Assembly: GCA_030762175.1 (NCBI GenBank)
Contig: JAUJEO010000019.1
Coordinates: forward strand, 2,982,001 to 3,046,000
Direction: 5' to 3'
Length of the DNA: 64,000 nucleotides
Source: Metallyticus violacea
Lineage: Eukaryota > Arthropoda > Insecta > Mantodea > Metallyticidae
The position numbers were made by a program, and so were the translations under genes. How positions within the stretch are numbered: position 1 is the first letter of the stretch; each line of letters opens with the position of its first letter. The notes beneath the pieces are model-generated. The model ran no database searches. It had not been told where the DNA came from and saw nothing but the letters and a program-made list of their open reading frames with translations. Below, piece after piece: positions 49,348-61,627 of this stretch.

Positions 49348-52126
49348 ACCAGTATAATGAAAGAGAACCAGTTAGCTCAAATAAGAACGGAAAAAAAGTG
49401 ATTCTAACGAAGTTTCCAAACTTCGAAAAAAATTTTTTTTCTTTTCGAGATTCTTTGCGCATAATATGCTTTACTGATGCTATCAAACTAGTATAATGAA
49501 ATAGAACCAGTTATCTCAAATTAGAACGGAAAAAAAGTGATTCTCAGGAAGTTTCCAAACTTCGAAAAAAATTTTTTTTTATTTAGAAATTCTTTGCGCA
49601 TAATATGCTTTTCTGAGGCTATCAAACTAGTATAATGAAAGAGAACCAGTTATCTCAAATAAGAACGAAAAAAAAGTGATTCTAAAGAAGTTTCCTAACT
49701 TCAAAAAAAAAATTTTTTCTTTTCGAGATTCTTTGCGCTTAATATGCTTTTCTGAGGCTATCAAACTAGTATAATGAAAGAGAACCAGTTATCTCAAATA
49801 AGAACGGAAAAAAGTGATTCTAACGAGGTTTCCAAACTTCGAAAAAAATTTTTTTTCTTTTCGAGATTCTTTGCGCATAATATGCTTTTCTGAGGCTATC
49901 AAACCAGTATAATGAAAGAGAACCAGTTATCTCAAATAAGAACGGAAAAAAGTGATTCAAACGACGTTTCCAAACTTCGAAAAAATTTTTTTTTCTTTTC
50001 GAGATTCTTTGCGCATAATATGCTTTTCTGAGGCTATCAAATTAGTATAATGAAAGAGAACCAGTTATCTCAAATAAGAACGGAAAAAGTGATTGAAACG
50101 ACGTTTCCAAACTTCGAAAAAAATTTTTTTTCTTTTCGAGATTCTTTGCGCATAATATGCTTTCCTGAGGCTATCAAACTAGTATAATGAAAGAGAACCA
50201 GTTATCTCAAATAAGAATGGAAAAAAGTGATTATAAGGAAGTTTCCAAACTTCGAAAAAAATTTTTTTTCATTTCGAGATTCTTTGCGCATAATATGCTT
50301 TTCTGAGGCTATCAAACTACTATAATGAAAGAGAACCAGTTATCTGAAATAAGAACGGAAAAAAGTGATTTAAACGACGTTTCCAAACTTCGAAAAAAAA
50401 TTTTTTCTTTTCGAGATTCTTTGCGCTTAATATGCTTTACTGAGGCTATCAAACTAGTATAATGAAAGAGAACCAGTTATCTCAAATAAGAACGGAAAAA
50501 AGTGATTCAAACGACGTTTCCAAACTTCGAAAAAAATTTTTTTTCTTTTCGAGATTCTTTGCGCATAATATGCTTTACTGAGGCTATCAAACTAGTATAA
50601 TGAAAGAGAACCAGTTATCTCAAATAAGAACGGAAAAAAGTGATTCAAACGACGTTTCCAAACTTCGAAAAAAATTTTTTTCTTTTCGAGATTCTTTGCG
50701 CATAATATGCTTTACTGAGGCTATCAAACTAGTATAATGAAAGAGAACCAGTTATCTGAAATAAGAACGGAAAAAAGTGATTGAAACGACGTTTCCAAAC
50801 TTCGAAAAAAATTTTTTTTCTTTTCGAGATTCTTTGCGCATAATATGCTTTACTGAGGCTATCAAACTAGTATAATGAAAGAGAACCAGTTATCTCAAAT
50901 AAGAACGGAAAAAAAGTGATTCTAAGGAAGTTTCCAAACTTCGAAAAAAAATTTTTTTCATTTCGAGATTCTTTGCGCATAATATGCTTCTCTGAGGCTA
51001 TCAAACTACTATAATGAAAGAGAACCAGTTATCTCAAATAAGAACGGAAAAAAGTGATTCAAACGACGTTTCCAAACTTCGAAAAAAATTTTTTTTCTTT
51101 TCGAGATTCTTTGCGCATAATATGCTTTACTGAGGCTATCAAAGTAGTATAATGAAAGAGAACCAGTTATCTGAAATATGAACGGAAAAAAAGTGATTCA
51201 AACGAAGTTTCCAAACTTCGAAAAAAAATTTTTTTCTTTTCGAGATTCTTTGCGCATAATATGCTCTTCTGAGGCTATCAAACTAGTATAATGAAAGAGA
51301 ACCAGTTATCTCAAATAAGAACGGAAAAAAAGTGATTCTAACGAAGTTTCCAAACTTCGAAAAAAACTTTTTTTCTTTTCGAGATTCTTTGCGCATAATA
51401 TGCTTTTCTGAGGCTATCAAACCAGTATAATGAAAGAGAACCAGTTAGCTCAAATAAGAACGGAAAAAAAGTGATTCTAACGAAGTTTCCAAACTTCAAA
51501 AAAAAATTTTTTTCTTTTCGAGATTCTTTGCGCATAAAATGCTTCTCTGAGGCTATCAAACTAGTATAATGAAAGAGAACCAGTTATCTCAAACAAGAAC
51601 GGAAAAAAAGTGATTTAAACGAAGTTTCCAAACTTCGAAAAAAATTTTTCTTCTTTTCGAGATTCTTTGCGCATAATATACTTTTCTGAGTCTATCAAAC
51701 TTATTTAATGAAAGAGAACCAGTTATCTCAAATAAGAACGGAAAAAAGTGATTGAAACGACGTTTCCAAACTTCGAAAAATTTTTTTTTTCTTTTCGAGA
51801 TTCTTTGCGCATAATATGATTTACTGAGGCTATCAAACTAGTATATTGAAAGAGAACCAGTTATCTCAAATAAGAATGGAAAAAAGTGATTATAAGGAAG
51901 TTTCCAAACTTCGAAAAAAATTTTTTTCATTTCGAGATTCTTTGCGCATAATATGCTTTTCTGAGGCTATCAAACTACTATAATGAAAGAGAACCAGTTA
52001 TCTCAAATAAGAACGGAAAAAAGTGATTCAAACGACGTTTCCAAACTTCGAAAAAAATTTTTTTTCTTTTCGAGATTCTTTGCGCATAATATGCTTTACT
52101 GAGGCTATCAAAGTAGTATAATGAAA

Positions 52127-52133
52127 TGTTATA
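52127..52133. repeat. Substituted block in monomer (TGTTATA), copy 2
   Basis: Same block as at 4,571, in the same context (preceded by GTGATTATAAGG and AAAGTAGTATAATG monomers), about 47.6 kb away. It marks copying of the 4.3-5.1 kb segment into this part of the array. Confidence 0.85.
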
Positions 52134-53075
52134 CAGTTATCTCAAATAAGAACGGAAAAAAAGTGATTCTAACGAAGTTTCCAAACTTCGAAAAAAAATT
52201 TTTTTCTTTTCGAGATTCTTTGCGCATAATATGCTTTACTGAGGCTATCAAACTAGTATAATGAAAGAGAACTAGTTATCTCAAATAAGAACGGAAAAAA
52301 GTGATTCTAACGACGTTTCCAAACTTCGAAAAAATTTTTTTTTCATTTCGAGATTCTTTGCGCATAATATGCTTTACTGAGGCTACCAAACTAGTATAAT
52401 GAAAGAGAACTAGTTATCTCAAATAAGAACGGAAAAAAGTGATTCAAACGACGTTTCCAAACTTCGAAAAAAATTTTTTTTCTTTTCGAGATTCTTTGCG
52501 CATAATATGCTTTACTGAGGCTATCAAACTAGTATAATGAAAGAGAACCAGTTATCTCAAATAAGAACGGAAAAAAGTGATTCAAACGACGTTTCCAAAC
52601 TTCGAAAAAATTTTTTTTTCTTTTCGAGATTCTTTGCGCATAATATGCTTTACTGAGGCTATCAAACTAGTATAATGAAAGAGAACCAGTTATCTCAAAT
52701 AAGAACGGAAAAAAGTGATTGAAACGACGTTTCCAAACTTCGAAAAAAATTTTTTTTCTTTTCGAGATTCTTTGCGCATAATATGCTTTACTGAGGCTAT
52801 CAAACTAGTATAATGAAAGAGAACCAGTTATCTCAAATAAGAATGGAAAAAAAGTGATTCTAAGGAAGTTTCCAAACTTCGAAAAAAAATTTTTTTCATT
52901 TCGAGATTCTTTGCGCATAATATGCTTTTCTGAGGCTATCAAACTACTATAATGAAAGAGAACCAGTTATCTCAAATAAGAACGGAAAAAAGTGATTCAA
53001 ACGACGTTTCCAAACTTCGAAAAGAATTTTTTTTCTTTTCGAGATTCATTGCGCATAATATGCTTTACTGTGGCT

Positions 53076-53132
53076 TTCAAAAAATTTTTTTCTTTTCGAG
53101 ATTCTTTGCGCATAATATGCTCTTCTGAGGCT
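53076..53132. repeat. Truncated 57-bp monomer, copy 9
   Basis: Same breakpoint; 6,280 bp after copy 8 (45 full monomers). It has a private change in the upstream join (GGCTTTCAAA for GGCTATCAAA) and ATTCATTGCGC just before it. Confidence 0.93.
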
Positions 53133-53984
53133 ATCAAACTAGTATAATGAAAGAGAACCAGTTATCTCAAATAAGAACGAAAAAAAAGTGATTCTAACGA
53201 AGTTTCCAAACTTCGAAAAAAATTTTTTTTCTTTTCGAGATTCTTTGAGCATAATATGCTTTACTGAGGCTATCAAACTAGCATAATGAAAGAGAACCAG
53301 TTATCTCAAATAAGAACGGAAAAAAAGTGATTCTAACGAAGTTTCCAAACTTCGAAAAAAATTTTTTTTATTTTCGAGATTCTTTGCGCATAATATGCTT
53401 TTCTGAGGCTATCAAACCAGTATAATGAAAGAGAACCAGTTAGCTCAAATAAGAACGGAAAAAAAGTGATTCTAACGAAGTTTCCAAACTTCAAAAAAAA
53501 TTTTTTTTCTTTTCGAGATTCTTTGCGCATAAAATGCTTCTCTGAGGATATCAAACTAGTATAATGAAAGAGAACCAGTTATCTCAAACAAGAACGGAAA
53601 AAAAGTGATTTAAACGAAGTTTCCAAACTTCGAAAAAAATTTTTCTTCTTTTCGAGATTCTTTGCGCATAATATGCTTTTCTGAGGCTATCAAACTAGTA
53701 TAATGAAAGAGAACCAGTTATCTCAAATAAGAATGGAAAAAAGTGATTATAAGAAAGTTTCCAAACTTCGAAAAAAATTTTTTTTCATTTCGAGATTCTT
53801 TGCGCATAATATGCTTTTCTGAGGCTATCAAACTACTATAATGAAAGAGAACCAGTTATCTCAAATAAGAACGGAAAAAAGTGATTCAAACGACGTTTCC
53901 AAACTTCGAAAAAAATTTTTTTTCTTTTCGAGATTCTTTGCGCATAATATGCTTTACTGAGGCTATCAAAGTAGTATAATGAAA

Positions 53985-53991
53985 TGTTATA
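53985..53991. repeat. Substituted block in monomer (TGTTATA), copy 3
   Basis: Third occurrence, 1,858 bp after copy 2. The interval is 13 full monomers plus the 57-bp piece, since truncated monomer 9 lies between them. Confidence 0.85.
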
Positions 53992-55229
53992 CAGTTATCT
54001 CAAATAAGAACGGAAAAAAAGTGATTCTAACGAAGTTTCCAAACTTCGAAAAAAAATTTTTTTCTTTTCGAGATTCTTTGCGCATAATATGCTTTACTGA
54101 GGCTATCAAACTAGTATAATGAAAGAGAACCAGTTATCTCAAATAAGAACGGAAAATAGTGATTTAAACGACGTTTCCAAACTTCGAAAAAAATTTTTTT
54201 CTTTTCGAGATTCTTTGCGCTTAATATGCTTTACTGAGGCTATCAAACTAGTATAATGAAAGAGAACCAGTTATCTCAAATAAGAACGGAAAAAAGTGAT
54301 TCAAACGACGTTTCCAAACTTCGAAAAAAATTTTTTTTCTTTTCGAGATTCTTTGCGCATAATATGCTTTACTGAGGCTATCAAACTAGTATAATGAAAG
54401 AGAACCAGTTATCTCAAATAAGAACGGAAAAAAGTGATTCAAACGACGTTTCCAAACTTCGAAAAAAATTTTTTTCTTTTCGAGATTCTTTGCGCATAAT
54501 ATGCTTTACTGAGGCTATCAAACTAGTATAATGAAAGAGAACCAGTTATCTGAAATAAGAACGGAAAAAAGTGATTGAAACGACGTTTCCAAACTTCGAA
54601 AAAAATTTTTTTTCTTTTCGAGATTCTTTGCGCATAATATGCTTTACTGAGGCTATCAAACTAGTATAATGAAAGAGAACCAGTTATCTCAAATAAGAAC
54701 GGAAAAAAAGTGATTCTAAGGAAGTTTCCAAACTTCGAAAAAAAATTTTTTTCATTTCGAGATTCTTTGCGCATAATATGCTTCTCTGAGGCTATCAAAC
54801 TACTATAATGAAAGAGAACCAGTTATCTCAAATAAGAACGGAAAAAAGTGATTTAAACGACGTTTCTAAACTTCGAAAAAAAAATTTTTTCTTTTCGAGA
54901 TTCTTTGCGCATAATATGCTTATCTGAGGCTATCAAACTAGTATAATGAAAGAGAACCAGTTATCTCAAATAAGAACGGAAGAAAGTGATTCAAACAACG
55001 TTTTCAAACTTGGAAAAAATTTTTTTTTCTTTTCGAGATCTTTGCGCATAATATGCTTTACTGAGGCTATCAAACTAGTATAATGAAAGAGAACCAGTTA
55101 TCTCAAATAAGAACGGAAAAAAAGTGATACAAACGAAGTTTCCAAACTTCAAAAAAAATTTTTTTTCTTTTCCACATTCTTTGCGCATAATATGCTTTTC
55201 TGAGGCTATCAAACTAGTATAATGAAAGA

Positions 55230-55922
55230 GAACCAGTTATCTCAAACAAGAACGGAAAAAAAGTGATTTTAAAGAAGTTTACAAACATCGAAAAAAAAAT
55301 TTCTTCTTTTCGAGATTCTTTGCGCATAATATGCTTTTCTGGGGCTATCAAACTAGTATAATGAAAGAGAACCAGTTATCTCAAATAAGAACGGAAAAAA
55401 AGTGATTCTAACGAAGTTTACAAACTTCAAAAAAAATTTTTTTTCTTTTCCACATTCTTTGCGCATAATATGCTTTTCTGAGGCTATCAAACTACTATAA
55501 TGAAAGAGAACCAGTTATCTCAAATAAGAACGGAAAAAAGTGACACAAACGACGTTTCCAAACTTCGAAAAAAATTTTTTTTCTTTTCGAGATTCTTTGC
55601 GCATAATATCCTTTACTGAGGCTATCAAACTAGTATAATGAAAGAGAACCAGTTATCTCAAATAAGAACGGAAAAAAAGTGATTCTAACGAAGTTTCCAA
55701 ACTTCGAAAAAATTTTTTTTCTTTTCGAGATTCTTTGCGCATAATATGCTTTTCTGAGGCTATCAAACCAGTATAATGAAAGAGAACCAGTTAGCTCAAA
55801 TAAGAACGGAAAAAAAGTGATTCTAACGAAGTTTCCAAACTTCGAAAAAAATTTTTTTTCTTTTCGAGATTCTTTGCGCATAATATGCTTTACTGATGCT
55901 ATCAAACTAGTATAATGAAAGA
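55230..55922. repeat. Five-monomer tandem duplication, left copy
   Basis: GATTTTAAAG at 55,265 recurs at 55,958, 693 bp later (five monomers). The order is GATTTTAAAG, TCCACATTC, GTGACACAAACG, then two AAG-type monomers ending in ACTGATGCTATC. Its third monomer has ATAATATCC at about 55,609, shared with 48,634. Confidence 0.75.
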
Positions 55923-56460
55923 GAACCAGTTATCTCAAACAAGAACGGAAAAAAAGTGATTTTAAAGAAGTTTACAAACATCGAAAAAAAAATTTCTTCT
56001 TTTCGAGATTCTTTGCGCATAATATGCTTTTCTGGGGCTATCAAACTAGTATAATGAAAGAGAACCAGTTATCTCAAATAAGAACGGAAAAAAAGTGATT
56101 CTAACGAAGTTTCCAAACTTCAAAAAAAATTTTTTTTCTTTTCCACATTCTTTGCGCATAATATGCTTTTCTGAGGCTATCAAACTACTATAATGAAAGA
56201 GAACCAGTTATCTCAAATAAGAACGGAAAAAAGTGACACAAACGACGTTTCCAAACTTCGAAAAAAATTTTTTTTCTTTTCGAGATTCTTTGCCCATAAT
56301 ATGCTTTACTGAGGCTATCAAACTAGTATAATGAAAGAGAACCAATTATCTCAAATAAGAACGGAAAAAAAGTGATTCTAACGAAGTTTCCAAACTTCGA
56401 AAAAATTTTTTTTCTTTTCGAGATTCTTTGCGCATAATATGCTTTACTGATGCTATCAAA
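55923..56460. repeat. Five-monomer tandem duplication, right copy, one monomer short
   Basis: Same order as the left copy but with only one AAG-type monomer before ACTGATGCTATC, so one monomer (the AAACCAGTATAATG junction) has been lost. Private changes are TTTGCCCATAAT (56,292) and ACCAATTATC (56,342). Confidence 0.72.
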
Positions 56461-57149
56461 CTAGTATAATGAAATAGAACCAGTTATCTCAAATTAGAAC
56501 GGAAAAAAGGTGATTCTCAGGAAGTTTCCAAACTTCGAAAAAAATTTTTTTTTATTTCGAAATTCTTTGCGCATAATATGCTTTTCTGAGGCTATCAAAC
56601 TAGTATAATGAAAGAGAACCAGTTATCTCAAATAAGAACGAAAAAAAAGTGATTCTAAAGAAGTTTCCTAACTTCAAAAAAAAAATTTTTTCTTTTCGAG
56701 ATTCTTTGCGCTTAATATGCTTTTCTGAGGCTATCAAACTAGTATAATGAAAGAGAACCAGTTATCTCAAATAAGAACGGAAAAAAGTGATTCTAACGAG
56801 GTTTCCAAACTTCGAAAAAATTTTTTTTTCTTTTCGAGATTCTTTGCGCATAATATGCTTTTCTGAGGCTATCAAACCAGTATAATGAAAGAGAACCAGT
56901 TATCTCAAATAAGAACGGAAAAAAGTGATTCAAACGACGTTTCCAAACTTCGAAAAAATTTTTTTTTCTTTTCGAGATTCTTTGCGCATAATATGCTTTT
57001 CTGAGGCTATCAAATTAGTATAATGAAAGAGAACCAGTTATCTCAAATAAGAACGGAAAAAGTGATTGAAACGACGTTTCCAAACTTCGAAAAAAATTTT
57101 TTTTCTTTTCGAGATTCTTTGCGCATAATATGCTTTTCTGAGGCTATCA

Positions 57150-59224
57150 AACTAGTATAATGAAAGAGAACCAGTTATCTCAAACAAGAACGGAAAAAAA
57201 GTGATTTTAAAGAAGTTTACAAACATCGAAAAAAAAATTTCTTCTTTTCGAGATTCTTTGCGCATAATATGCTTTTCTGGGGCTATCAAACTAGTATAAT
57301 GAAAGAAAACCAGTTATCTCAAATAAGAACGGAAAAAAAGTGATTCTAACGAAGTTTCCAATCTTCAAAAAAAATTTTTTTTCTTTTCCACATTCTTTGC
57401 GCATAATATGCTTTTCTGAGGCTATCAAACTACTATAATGAAAGAGAACCAGTTATCTCAAATAAGAACGGAAAAAAGTGACACAAACGACGTTTCCAAA
57501 CTTCGAAAAAAATTTTTTTTCTTTTCGAGATTCTTTGCGCATAATATGCTTTACTGAGGCTATCAAACTAGTATAATGAAAGAGAACCAGTTATCTCAAA
57601 TAAGAACGGAAAAAAAGTGATTCTAACGAAGTTTCCAAACTTCGAAAAATTTTTTTTTCTTTTCGAGATTCTTTGCGCATAATATGCTTTTCTGAGGCTA
57701 TCAAACCAGTATAATGAAAGAGAACCAGTTAGCTCAAATAAGAACGGAAAAAAAGTGATTCTAACGAAGTTTCCAAACTTCGAAAAAAATTTTTTTTCTT
57801 TTCGAGATTCTTTGCGCATAATATGCTTTTCTGAGGCTATCAAACCAGTATAATGAAAGAGAACCAGTTAGCTCAAATAAGAACGGAAAAAAAGTGATTC
57901 TAACGAAGTTTCCAAACTTCAAAAAAAATTTTTTTTCTTTTCGAGATTCTTTGCGCATAAAATGCTTCTCTGAGGATATCAAACTAGTATAATGAAAGAG
58001 AACCAGTTATCTCAAACAAGAACGGAAAAAAAGTGATTTAAACGAAGTTTCCAAACTTCGAAAAAAATTTTTCTTCTTTTCGAGATTCTTTGCGCATAAT
58101 ATGCTTTTCTGAGTCTATCAAACTAGTATAATGAAAGAGAACCAGTTATCTCAAATAAGAACGGAAAAAAGTGATTCAAAGGACGTTTCCAAACTTCGAA
58201 AATTTTTTTTTTTCTTTTCGAGATTTTTCGCGCATAATATGCTTTACTGAGGCTATCAAACTAGTATAATGAAAGAGAACCAGTTATCTCAAACAAGAAC
58301 GGAAAAAAAGTGATTCTAACGAAGTTTCCAAACTTCGAAAAAAATTTTTTTTCTTTTCGAGATTCTTTGCGCATAATATGCTTTTCTGAGGCTATCAAAC
58401 TGTATAATGAAAGAGAACTAGTTATCTCAAATAAGAACAGAAAAAAGTGATTCTAACGACGTTTCCAAACTTCGAAAAAAATTTTTTTTCTTTTCGAGAT
58501 TCTTTGCGCATAATATGCTTTTCTGAGGCTATCAAAATACTATAATGAAAGAGAACCAGTTTTCTCAAATAAGAACGGAAAAAAGTGATTTAAACGACGT
58601 TTCCAAACTTCGAAAAAATTTTTTTTCTTTTCGAGATTCTTTGCGCATAATATGCTTTACTGAGACTATCAAACTAGTATAATGAAAGAGAACCAGTTAT
58701 CTCAAATAAGAACGGAAAAAAGTGATTCAAACGACGTTTCCAAACTTCGAAAAAAAATTTTTTTCTTTTCGAGATTCTTTGCGCATAATATGCTTTACTG
58801 AGGCTATCAAAATAGTATAATGAAAGAGAACCAGTTATCTCAAATAAGAACGGAAAAAAGTGATTTAAACGACGTTTCCAAACTTCGAAAAAAATTTTTT
58901 TTCTTTTCGAGATTCTTTGCGCATAATATGCTTTTCTGAGGCTATCAAACTAGTATAATGAAAGAGATCCAGTTATCTCAAATAAGAACGGAAAAAAGTG
59001 ATTCAAACGACGTTTTCAAACTTGGAAAAATTTTTTTTTTCTTTTCGAGATTCTTTGTGCATAATATGCTTTACTGAGGCTATCAAACTAGTATAATGAA
59101 AGAGAACCAGTTATCTCAAATAAGAACGGAAAAAAAGTGATACAAACGAAGTTTCCAAACTTCAAAAAAAATTTTTTTTCTTTTCCACATTCTTTGCGCA
59201 TAATATGCTTTTCTGAGGCTATCA
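57150..59224. repeat. 15-monomer tandem duplication, complete copy (2,075 bp)
   Basis: GATTTTAAAG at 57,203 recurs at 59,278, an offset of 2,075 bp that holds for about 1.1 kb. The copy runs from the GATTTTAAAG group through two successive AAACCAGTATAATG/CAGTTAGCTC monomers, the TGAGTCTATC and AGATTTTTCGCGC monomers, and on to GATACAAACG. Confidence 0.83.
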
Positions 59225-60315
59225 AACTAGTATAATGAAAGAGAACCAGTTATCTCAAACAAGAACGGAAAAAAAGTGATTTTAAAGAAGTTTACAAACA
59301 TCGAAAAAAAAATTTCTTCTTTTCGAGATTCTTTGCGCATAATATGCTTTTCTGGGGCTATCAAACTAGTATAATGAAAGAGAACCAGTTATCTCAAATA
59401 AGAACGGAAAAAAAGTGATTCTAACGAAGTTTCCAAATTTCAAAAAAAATTTTTTTTCTTTTCCACATTCTTTGCGCATAATATGCTTTTCTGAGGCTGT
59501 CAAACTACTATAATGAAAGAGAACCAGTTATCTCAAATAAGAACGGAAAAAAGTGACACAAACGACGTTTCCAAACTTCGAAAAAAATTTTTTTTCTTTT
59601 CGAGATTCTTTGCGCATAATATGCTTTACTGAGGCTATCAAACTAGTATAATGAAAGAGAACCAGTTATCTCAAATAAGAACGGAAAAAAAGTGATTCTA
59701 ACGAAGTTTCCAAACTTCGAAAAAATTTTTTTTCTTTTCGAGATTCTTTGCGCATAATATGCTTTTCTGAGGCTATCAAACCAGTATAATGAAAGAGAAC
59801 CAGTTAGCTCAAATAAGAACGGAAAAAAAGTGATTCTAACGAAGTTTCCAAACTTCGAAAAAAATTTTTTTTCTTTTCGAGATTCTTTGCGCATAATATG
59901 CTTTTCTGAGGCTATCAAACCAGTATAATGAAAGAGAACCAGTTAGCTCAAATAAGAACGGAAAAAAAGTGATTCTAACGAAGTTTCCAAACTTCAAAAA
60001 AAATTTTTTTTCTTTTCGAGATTCTTTGCGCATAAAATGCTTCTCTGAGGATATCAAACTAGTATAATGAAAGAGAAACAGTTATCTCAAACAAGAACGG
60101 AAAAAAAGTGATTTAAACGAAGTTTCCAAACTTCGAAAAAAATTTTTCTTCTTTTCGAGATTCTTTGCGCATAATATGCTTTTCTGAGTCTATCAAACTA
60201 GTATAATGAAAGAGAACCAGTTATCTCAAATAAGAACGGAAAAAAGTGATTCAAAGGACGTTTCCAAACTTCGAAAATTTTTTTTTTTCTTTTCGAGATT
60301 TTTCGCGCATAATAT
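59225..60315. repeat. 15-monomer tandem duplication, partial second copy
   Basis: Matches 57.15-58.24 kb, then leaves it within the AGATTTTTCGCGC monomer at about 60,315 to join the AAACTGTATAATG/AAGATCGGG order of the tail found at 16.15 and 19.95 kb. Private changes are CCAAATTTC (59,436) and GAGGCTGTC (59,496). Confidence 0.8.
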
Positions 60316-61570
60316 GCTTTTCTGAGGCTATCAAACTGTATAATGAAAGAGAACTAGTTATCTCAAATAAGATCGGGAAAAAGTGATTCTAACGACGTTT
60401 CCAAACTTCGAAAAAAAATTTTTTTCTTTTCGAGATTCTTTGCGCATAATATGCTTTTCTGAGGCTATCAAACTACTATAATGAAAGAGAACCAGTTATC
60501 TCAAATAAGAACGGAAAAAAGTGATTTAAACGACGTTTCCAAACTTCGAAAAAATTTTTTTTCTTTTCGAGATTCTTTGCGCATAATATGCTTTACTGAG
60601 GCTATCAAACTAGTATAATGAAAGAGAACCAGTTATCTCAAATAAGAACGGAAAAAAGTGATTCAAACGACGTTTCCAAACTTCGAAAAAAAATTTTTTT
60701 CTTTTCGAGATTCTTTGCGCATAATATGCTTTACTGCTGCTATCAAACTAGTATAATGAAAGAGAACCAGTTATCTCAAATAAGAACGGAAAAAAGTGAT
60801 TTAAACGACGTTTCCAAACTTCGAAAAAAAATTTTTTTCTTTTCGAGATTCTTTGCGCTTAATATGCTTTACTGAGGCTATCAAACTAGTATAATGAAAG
60901 AGAACCAGTTATCTCAAATAAGAACGGAAAAAAGTGATTCAAACGACGTTTCCAAACTTCGAAAAATTTTTTTTTTCTTTGCGAGATACTTTGCGCATAA
61001 TATGCTTTACTGAGGCTATCAAACTAGTATAATGAAAGAGAACCAGTTATCTCAAATAAGAACGGAAAAAAGTGATTCAAACGACGTTTCCAAACTTCGA
61101 AAAAAATTTTTTTTCTTTTCGAGATTCTTTGCGCATAATATGCTTTACTGAGGCTATCAAACTAGTATAATGAAAGAGAACCAGTTATCTGAAATAAGAA
61201 CGGAAAAAAGTGATTGAAACGACATTTCCAAACTTCGAAAAAAATTTTTTTTCTTTTCGAGATTCTTTGCGCATAATATGCTTTACTGAGGCTATCAAAC
61301 TAGTATAATGAAAGAGAACCAGTTATCTCAAATAAGAATGGAAAAAAAGTGATTCTAAGGAAGTTTCCAAACTTCGAAAAAAAATTTTTTTCATTTCGAG
61401 ATTCTTTGCGCATAATATGCTTCTCTGAGGCTATCAAACTACTATAATGAAAGAGAACCAGTTATCTCAAATAAGAACGGAAAAAAGTGATTCAAACGAC
61501 GTTTCCAAACTTCGAAAAAAATTTTTTTTCTTTTCGAGATTCTTTGCGCATAATATGCTTTACTGTGGCT

Positions 61571-61627
61571 ATCAAAAAATTTTTTTCTTTTCGAGATTCT
61601 TTGCGCATAATATGCTCTTCTGAGGCT
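61571..61627. repeat. Truncated 57-bp monomer, copy 10
   Basis: Same breakpoint; 8,495 bp after copy 9 (61 full monomers). Its right flank follows the order seen after copies 1 and 2 (61.63-63.1 kb), so the window ends inside another version of the first unit. Confidence 0.95.

Larger units (their letters stand above)
46853..53075. repeat. Higher-order interval 8, 45 monomers
   Basis: Starts as the end of super-unit B, then the four-monomer duplication, then 49.5-50.3 kb in the order of 3.6-4.4 kb, then 50.35-51.7 kb in the order of 44.0-45.4 kb. The offset there is 6,280 bp (CTGAAATATGAACGG at 44,891 and 51,171), the same as between truncated copies 8 and 9. 51.85-53.08 kb resembles 4.3-5.1 kb. 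A poorly matching monomer with AAACTTATTTAATG lies at about 51,700. No gene in this stretch. Confidence 0.82.
53133..61570. repeat. Higher-order interval 9, 61 monomers
   Basis: Contains the third TGTTATA monomer, a 5-monomer duplication (55.2-56.4 kb), the 3.6-4.2 kb order again at 56.46-57.1 kb, a 15-monomer duplication (57.15-60.3 kb), and the ACTGCTGCTATC tail at 60.33-61.2 kb. No gene in this stretch. Confidence 0.84.
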
